Shown here one piece after another: positions 13,209-21,494 of a DNA stretch of 64,000 nucleotides. The notes beneath the pieces are model-generated. The model was not told the DNA's origin. It saw only the letters and a program-made list of their open reading frames with translations, and ran no database searches. The stretch comes from Chloracidobacterium sp. (GTDB taxonomy: Bacteria > Acidobacteriota > Blastocatellia > Pyrinomonadales > Pyrinomonadaceae). The position numbers were made by a program, and so were the translations under genes. How positions within the stretch are numbered: position 1 is the first letter of the stretch; the number at the start of each line of letters is the position of its first letter. Location of the stretch: contig JADJTD010000002.1 of NCBI GenBank assembly GCA_016711345.1, positions 4,540-68,539 of the forward strand, in the 5' to 3' direction.

Positions 13209-14551
13209 AGTGCTTCTGCTGCGTCGAACAGTTGATCCATACGAACTTTCTTGTCCTGCATCATTTGCCAGATGCGTTCATCACGAGTGCCCTCGGCTAC
13301 GATGACAATCGTCTCGGTCTTTTCTTTTTGACCAATACGGTCAATACGCTTCAGACCTTGCAGGTAGTGTTCAAGGTTTGGCGTAGGAGAAGCCCAGATC
13401 GTAGCGGTGCCCTTGGTCAGTGTCAGACCATGACCAGCAGACTGCGGGTGAGCGAAGAGCACCTGGAAGAATCCTTGTTGATACTGGTGCTCAATCTCAG
13501 GGTGATCTGCGTCCCACACTTTGTGGGTGATGTCGCGTTTCTTGACCTCTTTCAGTAATTCTTCGAGCTGGTGCTCCCAGTGATAGAAGACGATGCTGTG
13601 CTTACGTGCTTCTACAAGGTCGAGAACAAGCTCATAGCGATCAGTTGCGAAGGATGAATACCCGCCGTCATTGTTATATACGGCACCACTCGCCGCCTGA
13701 AGCAGTTTCGTCGCAAGGACAGCGCCGTTGATCGCTGTGATGGTGGTCGTGCTGAATTCAAGGAAGGACTCTTTTTCAAGCTCGTCATATAGCTTCCTGT
13801 GCTTCGGGCTGAGTGTGATGTTCAGCGCGTATTTATGATTGGGTGGGATGTCGATGCAGTCCTCAAACTTGTGACGAATCACAATGTCGGAGAGCAGACC
13901 AATCACCGTGTTTTCAACACCGGGTCGGTCGATCCATTTCAGCATGTTGGCAGAAGGCCCGGTCTGTTCCGGTATGCACACTGCGTTGCGGAAACTGTAG
14001 AAGGATTGACCCAGGCGTTTGCCATCGTCGAGCAGCAGTACTTGGTGGTGAATGTCGCAGATGCCGTTGCTGGTAGGCGTACCGCTCATAGTGCGTCGGT
14101 ACTCGAAATACTTTACGATCTTGCGTGCAGCTGAGCTGCGCTTGCTCGTGTGGTGCTTGAATGCAGTGCTCTCGTCGAAGATGATCGTGCCGCCTTTGAA
14201 TCGCTTCCAGAAGGAGGCAGGTTTCTTCAACAGGTCTTTCACGCCATCGACGTTGATGATGTAGATGTCTGCATCGACGTTGAATGCATCATCACGGCAG
14301 TGTGCCCATGCGATGCTGGTTTTCAGATGTGGGGCAAACTTCTTTACGTCGTTGGCCCATGCCGCTTGCAGCAATGATTTCGGAGCAACTACCAAGGCAC
14401 AGCCGCCGCGCTTCTTGCGTCGGTCAGCGAAGTCCATGATCTCGACAAAGGTCTTGCCAGTGCCAGGATCGCTCATATCGAAAACAGCTTTCTTTCCCTT
14501 CATGAATGCGAGGGATTGAAGCTGATGCTTCATTGCTGTTATTTTTTTCAT
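13205..14551 (-). CDS. Snf2-like superfamily 2 helicase/translocase
   Basis: The 448-residue product has the compact phage Snf2 layout. Walker A is SDPGTGKT (K33), motif Ia is VVAPKSLL, the Walker B box is IIFDEST (D126, E127), motif III is SGTPTSN, and the C-terminal lobe ends with GHGLTLTKG and QGLKRIDRIGQ (motifs V and VI). It is an ATP-driven double-strand DNA translocase or remodeller, probably acting in replication or recombination beside the RecB-like nuclease, with which it overlaps by 4 bases. Confidence 0.9.
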   Translation of the reverse strand: MKKITAMKHQLQSLAFMKGKKAVFDMSDPGTGKTFVEIMDFADRRKKRGGCALVVAPKSLLQAAWANDVKKFAPHLKTSIAWAHCRDDAFNVDADIYIINVDGVKDLLKKPASFWKRFKGGTIIFDESTAFKHHTSKRSSAARKIVKYFEYRRTMSGTPTSNGICDIHHQVLLLDDGKRLGQSFYSFRNAVCIPEQTGPSANMLKWIDRPGVENTVIGLLSDIVIRHKFEDCIDIPPNHKYALNITLSPKHRKLYDELEKESFLEFSTTTITAINGAVLATKLLQAASGAVYNNDGGYSSFATDRYELVLDLVEARKHSIVFYHWEHQLEELLKEVKKRDITHKVWDADHPEIEHQYQQGFFQVLFAHPQSAGHGLTLTKGTATIWASPTPNLEHYLQGLKRIDRIGQKEKTETIVIVAEGTRDERIWQMMQDKKVRMDQLFDAAEAL

Positions 14552-15342
14552 AGGAATCTCTTCAAGTCGTCATCCCCAAACATCTTGTCGGCCTTGGTCG
14601 CCTTGCCCGTCTTGACGAAGTTCATCGGCTTGACCACAGAGGTCTGCTGACCCGATACAGAGATGCCGAACTTGCAGTCGCCTTGTTTGTCAGGGCTGTA
14701 CGGGCAGTATTTGCAAGAGAAGATGTTCGGGTTCGGTTTGAACGTGGTGTCCGTCGTAAGTCTCACGCCTCTCTGATCGAAAATCTTCAGATAGCGTGAG
14801 AGTTGACGGCGATGCATGACGAAGGAAGCCAGCTCGTTGTGGTCGATGTACCACAGCTCACATGTCACTTGCTCAACGTCCGGGTAGCGGATCAGAGCAC
14901 ACAGTGCATAGAGTTGTAATTGCTCGGCATGTTTTATTTCATTGCCGAATCGTTTGCCGGTTTTGAAATCAACCACTGCGACATGCTGCTTTGTAAGGTG
15001 GCACACTGTGTCGCATTTAAGCCTGAGCCACGCTGATTTCCAAGGAGCAACACGCCATTGATTGTCAAAACCCCATTCCTCCTCACAAACGACACGCCCC
15101 TCGGCATAGTGTCTCGCGAGGGAGGAGAGGTCTTCATTGAAATGACGGAGGTTGGCGGTGAGGGCGGCTTTTCCAGTGACATAATCTTCGGCCTCCTGGT
15201 GAATGGCAGTACCACGATCCGCAGCGGTCTTGGGTTGTAGATCAGGCACCTTGTCGATGGATGCGAGTCGCGCACGATACGCGCATGATTCGTACACGGT
15301 GAGCCTGGAGAAAGACCAGTTGGGGATCGTGGATTTTGTCAT
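14548..15342 (-). CDS. RecB/Cas4-like PD-(D/E)XK exonuclease
   Basis: The 264-residue product opens with SFSRLTVYESCAYRARL (a Cys at position 20), has GTAIHQEAEDY, LKCDTV (D111), VAVVDFKTGK (D125, K127) and QLQLYALC, and ends with a Cys trio (FSCKYCPYSPDKQGDCKF). This order, with one early and three late Cys, is the iron-sulphur RecB-like (PDDEXK_1, Cas4-type) family. It likely resects DNA ends during recombination or replication, working with the adjacent Snf2-like protein. ATG 15340-15342 with GAGG is preferred over the GTG at 15357. Confidence 0.88.
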   Translation of the reverse strand: MTKSTIPNWSFSRLTVYESCAYRARLASIDKVPDLQPKTAADRGTAIHQEAEDYVTGKAALTANLRHFNEDLSSLARHYAEGRVVCEEEWGFDNQWRVAPWKSAWLRLKCDTVCHLTKQHVAVVDFKTGKRFGNEIKHAEQLQLYALCALIRYPDVEQVTCELWYIDHNELASFVMHRRQLSRYLKIFDQRGVRLTTDTTFKPNPNIFSCKYCPYSPDKQGDCKFGISVSGQQTSVVKPMNFVKTGKATKADKMFGDDDLKRFL

Positions 15343-15369
15343 CTTACTGCCTCGCACAGAGAATCGCAG

Positions 15370-15399
15370 AGCGTATCAGAGTTCAGGATCGCCCGTCAA
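15370..15399 (-). promoter_or_regulatory. Leftward promoter of the ACTCTGATAC family
   Basis: Read leftward, TTGACG is followed after 18 bases by TACGCT with TGA directly before it, and the spacer ends ACTCTGA. It lies just upstream of the nuclease/helicase genes and over the end of the gene before them, so it can drive the 15.34-to-12 kb block. Confidence 0.6.
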
Positions 15400-15967
15400 C
15401 GAAGGTGACGATGTTCTGCAAGCCGAGTTGAAGCGCTTCGATCTCGTCCTTGAGTGCCTTCGGTTTGTGTTCGATCTTGTTGAGTTGTTCGATGCGAGCT
15501 TCGGCTTCAGTGATGACGCTGAAGATTGCCTCGTTGTTCAGGGTTGTTGCATCAGTGCCACGGATGAAGGTTTTGATTTCGAAGATCGGTGCGTTGTTTG
15601 CCATGATTGGCTCCTTGAAAATTTGTGTGAGGTTTTGTGCGGCAGTTTGAAATTCGCCTGTAGGTTGTGCCCAGGGTTGGTCCCCTTCGTTTACCCAGTC
15701 CTGCAGGAAAAGCCTGGTTGAAACTTTTGATGCGAGGTCCTTCATTTCGCCTTGCTTGTTTACAAGCGTGGATATGTCGCTTTCCAGTACCATTGCTTGC
15801 AGTATCGAATACTCTGCAAAACCATCGGCTATTCGAGCACGACACCATCCTCTGGATTTCGAAGCAGGCGCGTATCGACAAGCGAAGTACACGCAAGCCT
15901 TTGACGTGACGTACTGATAAGCAGAGCCGTTATATCCTCTGAACAGATTGGTCAGAGCCTTGTACAC
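15383..15967 (-). CDS. Hypothetical protein with possible internal start (194 or 73 aa)
   Basis: The open frame from GTG 15967 gives 194 residues; the first 121 have normal protein composition (VYFACRYAPASKSRGWCRAR...). A strong AAGGAG and ATG at 15602-15604 inside it would give a 73-residue protein (MANNAPIFEIKTFIRGTDAT...) ending in a coiled coil. Both forms may be made. No domain is recognised. The long form is preferred because nothing else would fill 15605-15929. Confidence 0.5.
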   Translation of the reverse strand: MYKALTNLFRGYNGSAYQYVTSKACVYFACRYAPASKSRGWCRARIADGFAEYSILQAMVLESDISTLVNKQGEMKDLASKVSTRLFLQDWVNEGDQPWAQPTGEFQTAAQNLTQIFKEPIMANNAPIFEIKTFIRGTDATTLNNEAIFSVITEAEARIEQLNKIEHKPKALKDEIEALQLGLQNIVTFVDGRS

Positions 15968-16112
15968 AGATTTCTCTGAAAGTGCTGCCGTTTATTGTGT
16001 GCTGAAAGAATCGGTCTGCTGCTGCTGGCTGAACCGTGTCGTAGAATTCTCTGTCGTTTTCAGCGACGAGGAAAAGTTCTTCGATTGTGTTGGGAATGGC
16101 CTCTTTTGTCAT
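15930..16112 (-). CDS. Small hypothetical protein (60 aa)
   Basis: MTKEAIPNTIEELFLVAEND starts at ATG 16110-16112, overlapping the DHH gene stop as ATGA with GGA upstream. The first 25 residues look natural; the C-terminal part overlaps the next frame by 38 bases and is less convincing. Confidence 0.5.
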   Translation of the reverse strand: MTKEAIPNTIEELFLVAENDREFYDTVQPAAADRFFQHTINGSTFREICVQGSDQSVQRI

Positions 16113-16990
16113 TTGATCCATTCCATCAGCGTTTCGATGTCAGTTTCAAAACCAGCAGCGTTCCGATTACCGCCCCCACCGAAGCTGCTGGCAATTGCAG
16201 AAACGTCATATTCACCATTGCTGCGAAGGCTGCAGCGCACGCGCCCATCACTGCTGATGTAATACACAAGGCCGTAAGTACCAGAAGCATTTGCCAGTTC
16301 ATGCCCGACCTCACTTTGGTGGATTGATGAGTTGACGGCGAGGCCTGATGCACCATCTGATGCAGCCGAGTTGGCATCGAAGATAATTCTGCATTCCCTC
16401 GCCTGCTTCGCCATGCGCTCGACGTGCTGCTTCTGGGCGCGGAGGATGGCGGTGCCTTGGTGATAGATGTGAATGTGTTCTTGTAGCAAAATGAGTTTTT
16501 GCCACTGCTCAAAGCTCCACGGTTGGTAGCTACTTAGTGCTGCATGAATCTCAGCCGAACCGGCAAGCTTCCACTGCCAGCGGTCGCGGTCGTCGATGTG
16601 CTGGATCAGCATCGGGACTTCGGTGCCGGGGTGGAAGTATTCCCAAGCGAGGAGAGCGCCGGACTTGTTGTTGTCGAGGATGATCACGTTATCTGTCGTG
16701 TCATTGAGTATGAAGTGTTCTCGTTCAGTGCTGCACCACATCTCGAACGCAGTCTTGTGGTGATCGAGCCAGACGACGCGCTTGGCGCGAGCGAAGAACA
16801 TCTCCATTACTTCGCGGGGGAAACTGAAGTCGAGGATGTAAATCTCACGACCTGTCATTTCGGGCCATTCGAAGCTCTCGCCGTAATTCATCGGCAGATA
16901 TTCAGCCTCGTCGCCCAGCTTGAGCCATGCTGCGAACGCAGCGCCGTAGCCGTCGGTGCAGTTGGCGTGATAGATCACGAGTGGTTTCAT
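16109..16990 (-). CDS. DHH/DHHA1 family phosphoesterase
   Basis: The 293-residue product shows the DHH motifs in order: YHANCTDGYGAAFA (motif I), YILDFS (II), WLDHHKT (III, about residue 74) and DDRD (IV), then the DHHA1 GGGG-RNAAGF signature near the C terminus. The family binds Mn2+ and removes phosphate or nucleotides from pAp, nanoRNA or cyclic dinucleotides. In this phage, recycling short oligonucleotides or removing a host signalling nucleotide are both possible; the sequence does not decide. ATG overlaps the preceding stop. Confidence 0.88.
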   Translation of the reverse strand: MKPLVIYHANCTDGYGAAFAAWLKLGDEAEYLPMNYGESFEWPEMTGREIYILDFSFPREVMEMFFARAKRVVWLDHHKTAFEMWCSTEREHFILNDTTDNVIILDNNKSGALLAWEYFHPGTEVPMLIQHIDDRDRWQWKLAGSAEIHAALSSYQPWSFEQWQKLILLQEHIHIYHQGTAILRAQKQHVERMAKQARECRIIFDANSAASDGASGLAVNSSIHQSEVGHELANASGTYGLVYYISSDGRVRCSLRSNGEYDVSAIASSFGGGGNRNAAGFETDIETLMEWIK

Positions 16991-17151
16991 TTCTTGTTCT
17001 CCAGCAGGTTTGCTGCGTAGTTGAGCATGTAAGCCAGCTCACCATCTTCGATGTTGATGCTGTCCAGACCATTATCGTCTACCTCCTTGGCGAGGCGTCG
17101 GAGGGACTTGATGAACTTGGTGAGCTTGTCAGGGTCAATTGATTTGATCAT
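16987..17151 (-). CDS. Small acidic protein (54 aa)
   Basis: The ORF encodes MIKSIDPDKLTKFIKSLRRL, then an acidic helix (NIEDGELAYMLNYAANLL). GGGAG lies six bases upstream and both ends overlap neighbours. Function unknown. Confidence 0.6.
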   Translation of the reverse strand: MIKSIDPDKLTKFIKSLRRLAKEVDDNGLDSINIEDGELAYMLNYAANLLENKK

Positions 17152-17339
17152 GACAGACTCCCAAGTAGGTAGAGCACCTGGCCTTCGTCAGCGATAACTT
17201 CTTCGTTTTCACCGTTCGGTGATTTTGCGATTTCTTCGTCGAGGTATTTGACCTGTGGGCTGTCTGCGCCAAATACCATTGACGCCAGCTTGCGGTAATT
17301 CTTCAGCGTTGAGTCGTCGCCAGTGCTGAGCTTTTTCAT
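17148..17339 (-). CDS. Small hypothetical protein (63 aa)
   Basis: ATG 17337-17339 (MKKLSTGDDSTLKNYRKLAS) follows AAGGA. The product is acidic and ends LYLLGSLS. Its stop overlaps the next ATG. A 60-base gap with an inverted repeat lies upstream. Function unknown. Confidence 0.6.
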   Translation of the reverse strand: MKKLSTGDDSTLKNYRKLASMVFGADSPQVKYLDEEIAKSPNGENEEVIADEGQVLYLLGSLS

Positions 17340-17374
17340 TTCAGTTCCTTGTGTGTTTGCGTGCAGTTTACTTT

Positions 17375-17400
17375 CAGTTTCTGTCCCTATATAGAAACTG
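17375..17400. promoter_or_regulatory. Inverted repeat upstream of the 63-aa gene
   Basis: CAGTTTCT (17375-17382) and AGAAACTG (17393-17400) are perfect 8-base arms around a 10-base centre containing TATAGGGAC on the leftward strand. The location between two genes suits an operator, a promoter-linked palindrome or a processing hairpin. Confidence 0.4.
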
Positions 17401-17409
17401 CGCGAAAGA

Positions 17410-17676
17410 TCAGGACTGCAACGACATGCGCTTCTTCGCTGCACGTGCCATACGGGGTGTGACCTTCATCGGGTAGCTGATACCGTGACATGTGCCCAGG
17501 CGCTGTTCGTCTGCATGCCGGGCCATCTTGTCACCAGCCTGGCCGCGCTTTCCGGCGCTACGTACACGGCGCGAGGGCGTGCCATGGTTGAATGAGAAGC
17601 GCGGGACGAAGTCTTGGACTTTTTCACCCGTAGTTGCGATGAGTGCAGCTATGGCTGCGAAGAGAGCGTTTGACAT
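17410..17676 (-). CDS. Small basic protein (88 aa)
   Basis: ATG 17674-17676 (MSNALFAAIAALIATTGEKV) follows AGGAG. A hydrophobic N-terminal stretch (residues 4-13) is followed by a strongly basic region (GTPSRRVRSAGKRGQAGDKM) and a basic end. It may be a membrane-anchored or nucleic-acid-binding peptide; no domain is recognised. Confidence 0.55.
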   Translation of the reverse strand: MSNALFAAIAALIATTGEKVQDFVPRFSFNHGTPSRRVRSAGKRGQAGDKMARHADEQRLGTCHGISYPMKVTPRMARAAKKRMSLQS

Positions 17677-17678
17677 GC

Positions 17679-17816
17679 TTATTTCTCCTTCTTGCGAATG
17701 TTGAACGGTTGCTTGTGCGGATAGCCGCCACCGGATGTGCTCTTCGGCGCGTCGGGGGTGTGATAGCCAGGGCACTCGTTACGGGGCGTGCGGGACGTGA
17801 TGTGACGATGTTTCAT
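17679..17816 (-). CDS. Small basic protein (45 aa)
   Basis: The ORF encodes MKHRHITSRTPRNECPGYHT and ends NIRKKEK. AGGAG lies five bases upstream; the ATG overlaps the coiled-coil gene's stop as ATGA. The Cys/His content (H, H, C, H) could hold a metal. Function unknown. Confidence 0.55.
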   Translation of the reverse strand: MKHRHITSRTPRNECPGYHTPDAPKSTSGGGYPHKQPFNIRKKEK

Positions 17817-18007
17817 ATCTGCTCCTTGATAGCGATGATGTTTTTGAGAACTTGATCCTGCTGGTTGTGAATCTGATTCAGCATGTCGTCTGCCTCGCGT
17901 CGGCGTTCACGCCAGCGTCTCTCTTGCAGTTGAAGTGCCCGGTATTCCTGCTCACTCAGGATGAGCGCGATGCCCAGGTCACTGAGCTTTACGTTTTCGA
18001 TGGTCAT
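17813..18007 (-). CDS. Coiled-coil protein (64 aa)
   Basis: MTIENVKLSDLGIALILSEQ leads into an Arg/Glu/Gln coiled coil (RRWRERRREADDMLNQIHNQ). The ATG overlaps the primase-helicase stop as ATGA, so it is translated just after it. Function unknown. Confidence 0.6.
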   Translation of the reverse strand: MTIENVKLSDLGIALILSEQEYRALQLQERRWRERRREADDMLNQIHNQQDQVLKNIIAIKEQI

Positions 18008-20358
18008 TTCTTCCCTCCGACGACTTTCAGTCTCTTTTTCGATAGGTTCAGAGAGGCTTCGAGTTCTCGACGAAGTTCTGCCGAGACTTTCCAGTCCACT
18101 TGAATCCCATAGCCAAGCACGTTGTTCTTGCGAATACGTTTCAACGAGATGTTGTTGTGACGCAGTAAGCTGGTGAACTTGTTCGGCGTCTTCGGCATGT
18201 TCCCCACGTTGTACTGCAGCATGATGAGCAGCTCATCGCGGGTAATCTTGTCGTCGAAATCGGTACGAGCAATCTCTTTGAGCAACAGGATGTACGCCGC
18301 AGCGTTCGTCGTGTGCTCGTTCATGATCCCCGACTCGTTCAGCAGTTTCTCATCAGGGCGTGCCATCCAGAGAGCCTCGAAGTCACCGTCCATGATCATC
18401 TGACAGGTTTCAACAAGGCTGGTGACACCCAGGCGCTGAATCTTGGTACGTGCCTCGGTGTGCACGATAGTATTCGCTTGTACGATATCCGCCTTGTGTG
18501 CCAGCAGGAACTGAGCGAAGGCTTCAAGTTCTGCGTTCACCACGCTGTCGTCAGGTCGCGGCAGCTTCTTGCTTTGGAACTCACCCACGTTGTATCTCCG
18601 ATCACCTTCAGGGATGTGTACAGGTTGCGGCATGTTCGAGCTGAACATGAAGCAGCATGTGTTCACTGCGTCATAGGCTGTACGACGCATGTGGCGAATA
18701 GGTATCGTCGGTTCAGTGATGTGATTCTTCAGTTTGGCACCGACGCGACCTTTCTCCTTGAAGTCGTCGACATCCACCTCATCGATGAAGGCGAACAGAA
18801 TGTTCTCCATCCAGCCGTTGAAGTCATCCTCGACGTTCGCAGCCAGCATAGAGGCAGCATTCATACTGCCCAGTAGCTGCGAGATGATCTTGTTGAACAC
18901 ATAGCCCTTGCCGGTACCTTGCGTACCCTGCATGACCCAGGATGTGGTGGGCTTCTCTTGCCGCTGAAAGATGCAGGCAAACCAGTTGATCCAGTGGTCG
19001 AAGAGCTTGTCCGGATCATTGTCGGGTGTGACACCCAGCATGTGGCAGATGATGCCCTTGATCGTCGGGAAGCGTGTGTTGTGCTTTGGTTCCAAGCGCA
19101 TGAAACGACTGCGCTGGAAGATGTTGATCACATGCTCGTTCTCGTCGACAGTGAAGTGTTCTTTTGGCAGGTACTTCATCTGCCAGATCGGGATGAACTC
19201 GCCAAGGAAACGTCCATGGCTGCGCATCCAGTGATCCAGTTGCGTCTCGTTCTTTGCACGGTAGAGGGAGAGCTTTTCTTCCTTCGGGTTCCACAGCCCG
19301 TTGTAGTACTCGGAGCTTTGCAGATCACGAAAGGCCAGGATCAGATCACCATCTTCTGTTGGGGTTGAGGTGTGTGCGGAACGCTGATCACATAGCTCAC
19401 TGTAGTAGCCGGGCACCAGCTCCTTCGTCTTGTACCACGTGTCACTTTTGAAGTCGTGGATCAGTTCGAAGTTGTCACGGTAGTGGTAGTAAGCCCATGA
19501 GTCACCACCGTTCAAGTTCAATCTGATGTACTCACCACAGTCCTTGGTCTCGGTAACAGTACATACGTCAGGCTTGTTCTGTACTTCGACACCTGTCACC
19601 CAGGTGGTCTTCGCTGTGCGCTTGGGCAGGCCCTCAGCGACACGTAGTGCGTTCAGTGCTGCACGCTCGTCGACCTTCAGTGCGTTGATGTGCTTCTCAC
19701 CTATGGTCTCTACAGGTATGGCCGAGAGCTTGCGCTTGACGAAGCTGATGCGTGAGTTCTTGCCCATAGGGTCTTTCATACCCTTGAAGATAGGCGGTGC
19801 GATGTACAGCAGCTTGTCGTTCTGGCACGTGGTGATATCCAGTGGCCAGCTCAGTGTGTTCTTCGAACGCGAGAGACGCAGACCATCGTTGAACACGGTC
19901 AGGTTCTTCTCCATCAGCCACGCCTTCAGCGTGGGTGCAGCCATGGGTTTGCTCAACAGCATGAACACATGGGCACTGACTGTGCCTTCGTTCTCGTCCA
20001 GGCCATGTGAGGCAGAGTACTGCAGTGTGTAGCTGATATTGCCTACGCCCAGCTTGGTGAGTTCTTCATCGATGTCAGCCGTTTCATGTCGGTCAAAATC
20101 CAGACATACCCACTGGGTGACCGAATCAGTTGAGGTGGTTCCACGACGAGGCTCATTACTGAGCGGGCGTGCGATGGTGCCTTTGAGTAGGCAGTGTCCT
20201 TGGGTGGCATGTTTGTCGATCGCTTTGAACAGGTCGAGTGGGTCTTTTACTTCTTCGTTGTAACTGGTGAAGTTTGTCACCAGTGGGTAGGCATCTTTTG
20301 ATGTCGGTGAAAATGACTTCACCAGAGGCAACGCTGCCCCTAGAAATGTGATCTGCAT
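18004..20358 (-). CDS. Primase-SF3 helicase replication protein
   Basis: Starting at ATG 20356-20358 with AGGA upstream, the 784-residue product has an N-terminal primase-like domain with VCLDFDRH (D87, D89, the catalytic acid pair of archaeo-eukaryotic primases) and a C-terminal superfamily 3 helicase. The helicase shows Walker A GTQGTGKGY (K484), Walker B FAFIDEVD (D526, E527) and the sensor segment FMFSSNMPQP. Such fusions prime and unwind DNA at the fork and pair naturally with the family B polymerase here. The frame stays open to 20403 but without a binding site. A TTGACA promoter lies upstream. Confidence 0.88.
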   Translation of the reverse strand: MQITFLGAALPLVKSFSPTSKDAYPLVTNFTSYNEEVKDPLDLFKAIDKHATQGHCLLKGTIARPLSNEPRRGTTSTDSVTQWVCLDFDRHETADIDEELTKLGVGNISYTLQYSASHGLDENEGTVSAHVFMLLSKPMAAPTLKAWLMEKNLTVFNDGLRLSRSKNTLSWPLDITTCQNDKLLYIAPPIFKGMKDPMGKNSRISFVKRKLSAIPVETIGEKHINALKVDERAALNALRVAEGLPKRTAKTTWVTGVEVQNKPDVCTVTETKDCGEYIRLNLNGGDSWAYYHYRDNFELIHDFKSDTWYKTKELVPGYYSELCDQRSAHTSTPTEDGDLILAFRDLQSSEYYNGLWNPKEEKLSLYRAKNETQLDHWMRSHGRFLGEFIPIWQMKYLPKEHFTVDENEHVINIFQRSRFMRLEPKHNTRFPTIKGIICHMLGVTPDNDPDKLFDHWINWFACIFQRQEKPTTSWVMQGTQGTGKGYVFNKIISQLLGSMNAASMLAANVEDDFNGWMENILFAFIDEVDVDDFKEKGRVGAKLKNHITEPTIPIRHMRRTAYDAVNTCCFMFSSNMPQPVHIPEGDRRYNVGEFQSKKLPRPDDSVVNAELEAFAQFLLAHKADIVQANTIVHTEARTKIQRLGVTSLVETCQMIMDGDFEALWMARPDEKLLNESGIMNEHTTNAAAYILLLKEIARTDFDDKITRDELLIMLQYNVGNMPKTPNKFTSLLRHNNISLKRIRKNNVLGYGIQVDWKVSAELRRELEASLNLSKKRLKVVGGKK

Positions 20359-20383
20359 AATGGATTTCCTCGGTAGAGCGAAT

Positions 20384-20413
20384 AGTCTGACAGACTCGAA
20401 CAAGCCTTGTCAA
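20384..20413 (-). promoter_or_regulatory. Leftward promoter for the replication gene
   Basis: Read leftward, consensus TTGACA is followed after 18 bases by CAGACT with TGT before it. The GTCTG-CAGACT core resembles the ACTCTGATAC family loosely. It is the nearest promoter to the primase-helicase gene, whose ATG lies 26 bases on. Confidence 0.5.
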
Positions 20414-20486
20414 AGAGTTCCTCAGAGCTGAGGATTGACCAGTGTTCCACGGTGTTTCACGCTGTTTCACGCTGTGTCAGCAGCGT

Positions 20487-20597
20487 TCAGTCGAACCATA
20501 TCCACAGCAGGGCAGGGATGAACGTGATGTAGAACAAGAAGTCGTAGAGGTGCATCTCAACTGGGAGGTTGAGGATGAATTGTATTACCTCAGTCAT
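20487..20597 (-). CDS. 36-aa membrane peptide
   Basis: The ORF encodes MTEVIQFILNLPVEMHLYDF followed by a hydrophobic, aromatic span ending LLWIWFD. GAGGAGG precedes the ATG. The rest of the 20414-20688 gap holds a promoter-like and a terminator sequence. Confidence 0.55.
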   Translation of the reverse strand: MTEVIQFILNLPVEMHLYDFLFYITFIPALLWIWFD

Positions 20598-20644
20598 GAT
20601 GCCCTCCTCGATGTGATGCCCATAGGTGGGTCTAACAATGAAAA

Positions 20645-20678
20645 ATATCGCACCTGGGGATTAACCCAAGTGCGATAT
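20645..20678 (-). terminator. Intrinsic terminator
   Basis: ATATCGCAC and GTGCGATAT form a 9-bp stem (20645-20653, 20670-20678), with GGG/CCC pairing further in. On the leftward transcript the stem is followed by five U residues and UCAUUG. It ends the transcript of the small membrane-peptide genes to its right. Confidence 0.75.
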
Positions 20679-20688
20679 GTGTTGATTG

Positions 20689-20805
20689 TCAGCTATTGGC
20701 AATGAAGTTCACAACCCACTTAAGCATTGTGACAATGCCGACGATGGTCCACATGTAGTTGCTGAATTCAAAGAAGCGTTTACCAATGTTGTATAACGTG
20801 TTCAT
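20689..20805 (-). CDS. 38-aa membrane peptide
   Basis: MNTLYNIGKRFFEFSNYMWT is followed by a hydrophobic segment (TIVGIVTMLKWVVNFI). AAGGTGG precedes the ATG, which overlaps the next upstream gene's stop as ATGA. The terminator lies 10 bases downstream. Confidence 0.6.
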   Translation of the reverse strand: MNTLYNIGKRFFEFSNYMWTIVGIVTMLKWVVNFIANS

Positions 20806-21050
20806 GACCTCCACCTTTTTGGAAGCGTATGTGGGATAACAACACCAGCAATGAGTGCTGCCACTGTTGCTGCGAAGCCACCTGCCATGCTACCACCGTG
20901 CAGTTTGAACACAATGATGAACACCGTGATTTCAATGACTGCTGCGATGTAGCGTTTATGTGTGATCTTCCACCAGATGCTGAACAAGCCAAGGAAGATA
21001 ACCACACCGTAGATGACAGGGCCTAAGTCCATGTGGCCTAAACCAAACAT
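20802..21050 (-). CDS. Membrane protein, 2-3 spans (82 aa)
   Basis: Hydrophobic segments lie at about residues 9-26, 34-48 and 53-72, separated by a basic loop (WWKITHKRY). AGGAG lies six bases before ATG 21048-21050. Its tight overlap with the 38-residue peptide suggests that they act together at the membrane, for example in exclusion or as early inhibitors; the sequence does not tell. Confidence 0.65.
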   Translation of the reverse strand: MFGLGHMDLGPVIYGVVIFLGLFSIWWKITHKRYIAAVIEITVFIIVFKLHGGSMAGGFAATVAALIAGVVIPHTLPKRWRS

Positions 21051-21063
21051 GATGATCTCCTTG

Positions 21064-21288
21064 TTAAGTTGGTTCAGTAACGGCTATCCAGTTGTTCGAC
21101 GGTATGATGTTCTCTACGAGAATCGAACCATCTTCGATGCCGTTGATGACACAATCGATGCAAATATCACGACCATGTGGATATTTTAACCTTGGCGATT
21201 CGTAGCCGAGGTCGTCTAGCCGAACTGATTTGTTACAGCAAGTGCAGTGTTCCCACTGGACGCCGTTAGAATCGATGATTCCGCTCAT
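21064..21288 (-). CDS. Zinc-ribbon-like small protein (74 aa)
   Basis: Two Cys pairs, CTCCNKS and CIDCV, sit about 25 residues apart with a conserved-looking RGYESPR-type region between, consistent with a zinc ribbon. AGGAG precedes the ATG. It may bind nucleic acid or protein; no family is recognised. Confidence 0.6.
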   Translation of the reverse strand: MSGIIDSNGVQWEHCTCCNKSVRLDDLGYESPRLKYPHGRDICIDCVINGIEDGSILVENIIPSNNWIAVTEPT

Positions 21289-21419
21289 GATGATCTCCTT
21301 GTAACTGAATGAGTGCCGGTTACGTTATCCGGCAATGCCGCGTTTGCATTCGAATAGTTGGGCGTACGGTCAGGCTCACGCTAAGCCCCAAGTCACACGA
21401 CCGGTGTAATTGCTTTATC

Positions 21420-21477
21420 ACTCGCTACACGTGCGAGTTGCATGTAGAACGTGGAGAGGTTATTAGTCTCCACGTTC
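21420..21477. other. Hairpins in the 21289-21494 gap
   Basis: GAACGTGGAGA (21447-21457) and TCTCCACGTTC (21467-21477) form an 11-bp stem just after the 341-residue gene, and ACTCGC/GCGAGT forms a smaller one at 21420-21438. A GCCGG/CCGGC stem lies near 21314. The first probably ends or protects the leftward transcript although no U-run follows. No gene is seen in this gap. Confidence 0.55.
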
Positions 21478-21494
21478 CCCGTCATGCGGCGGTA

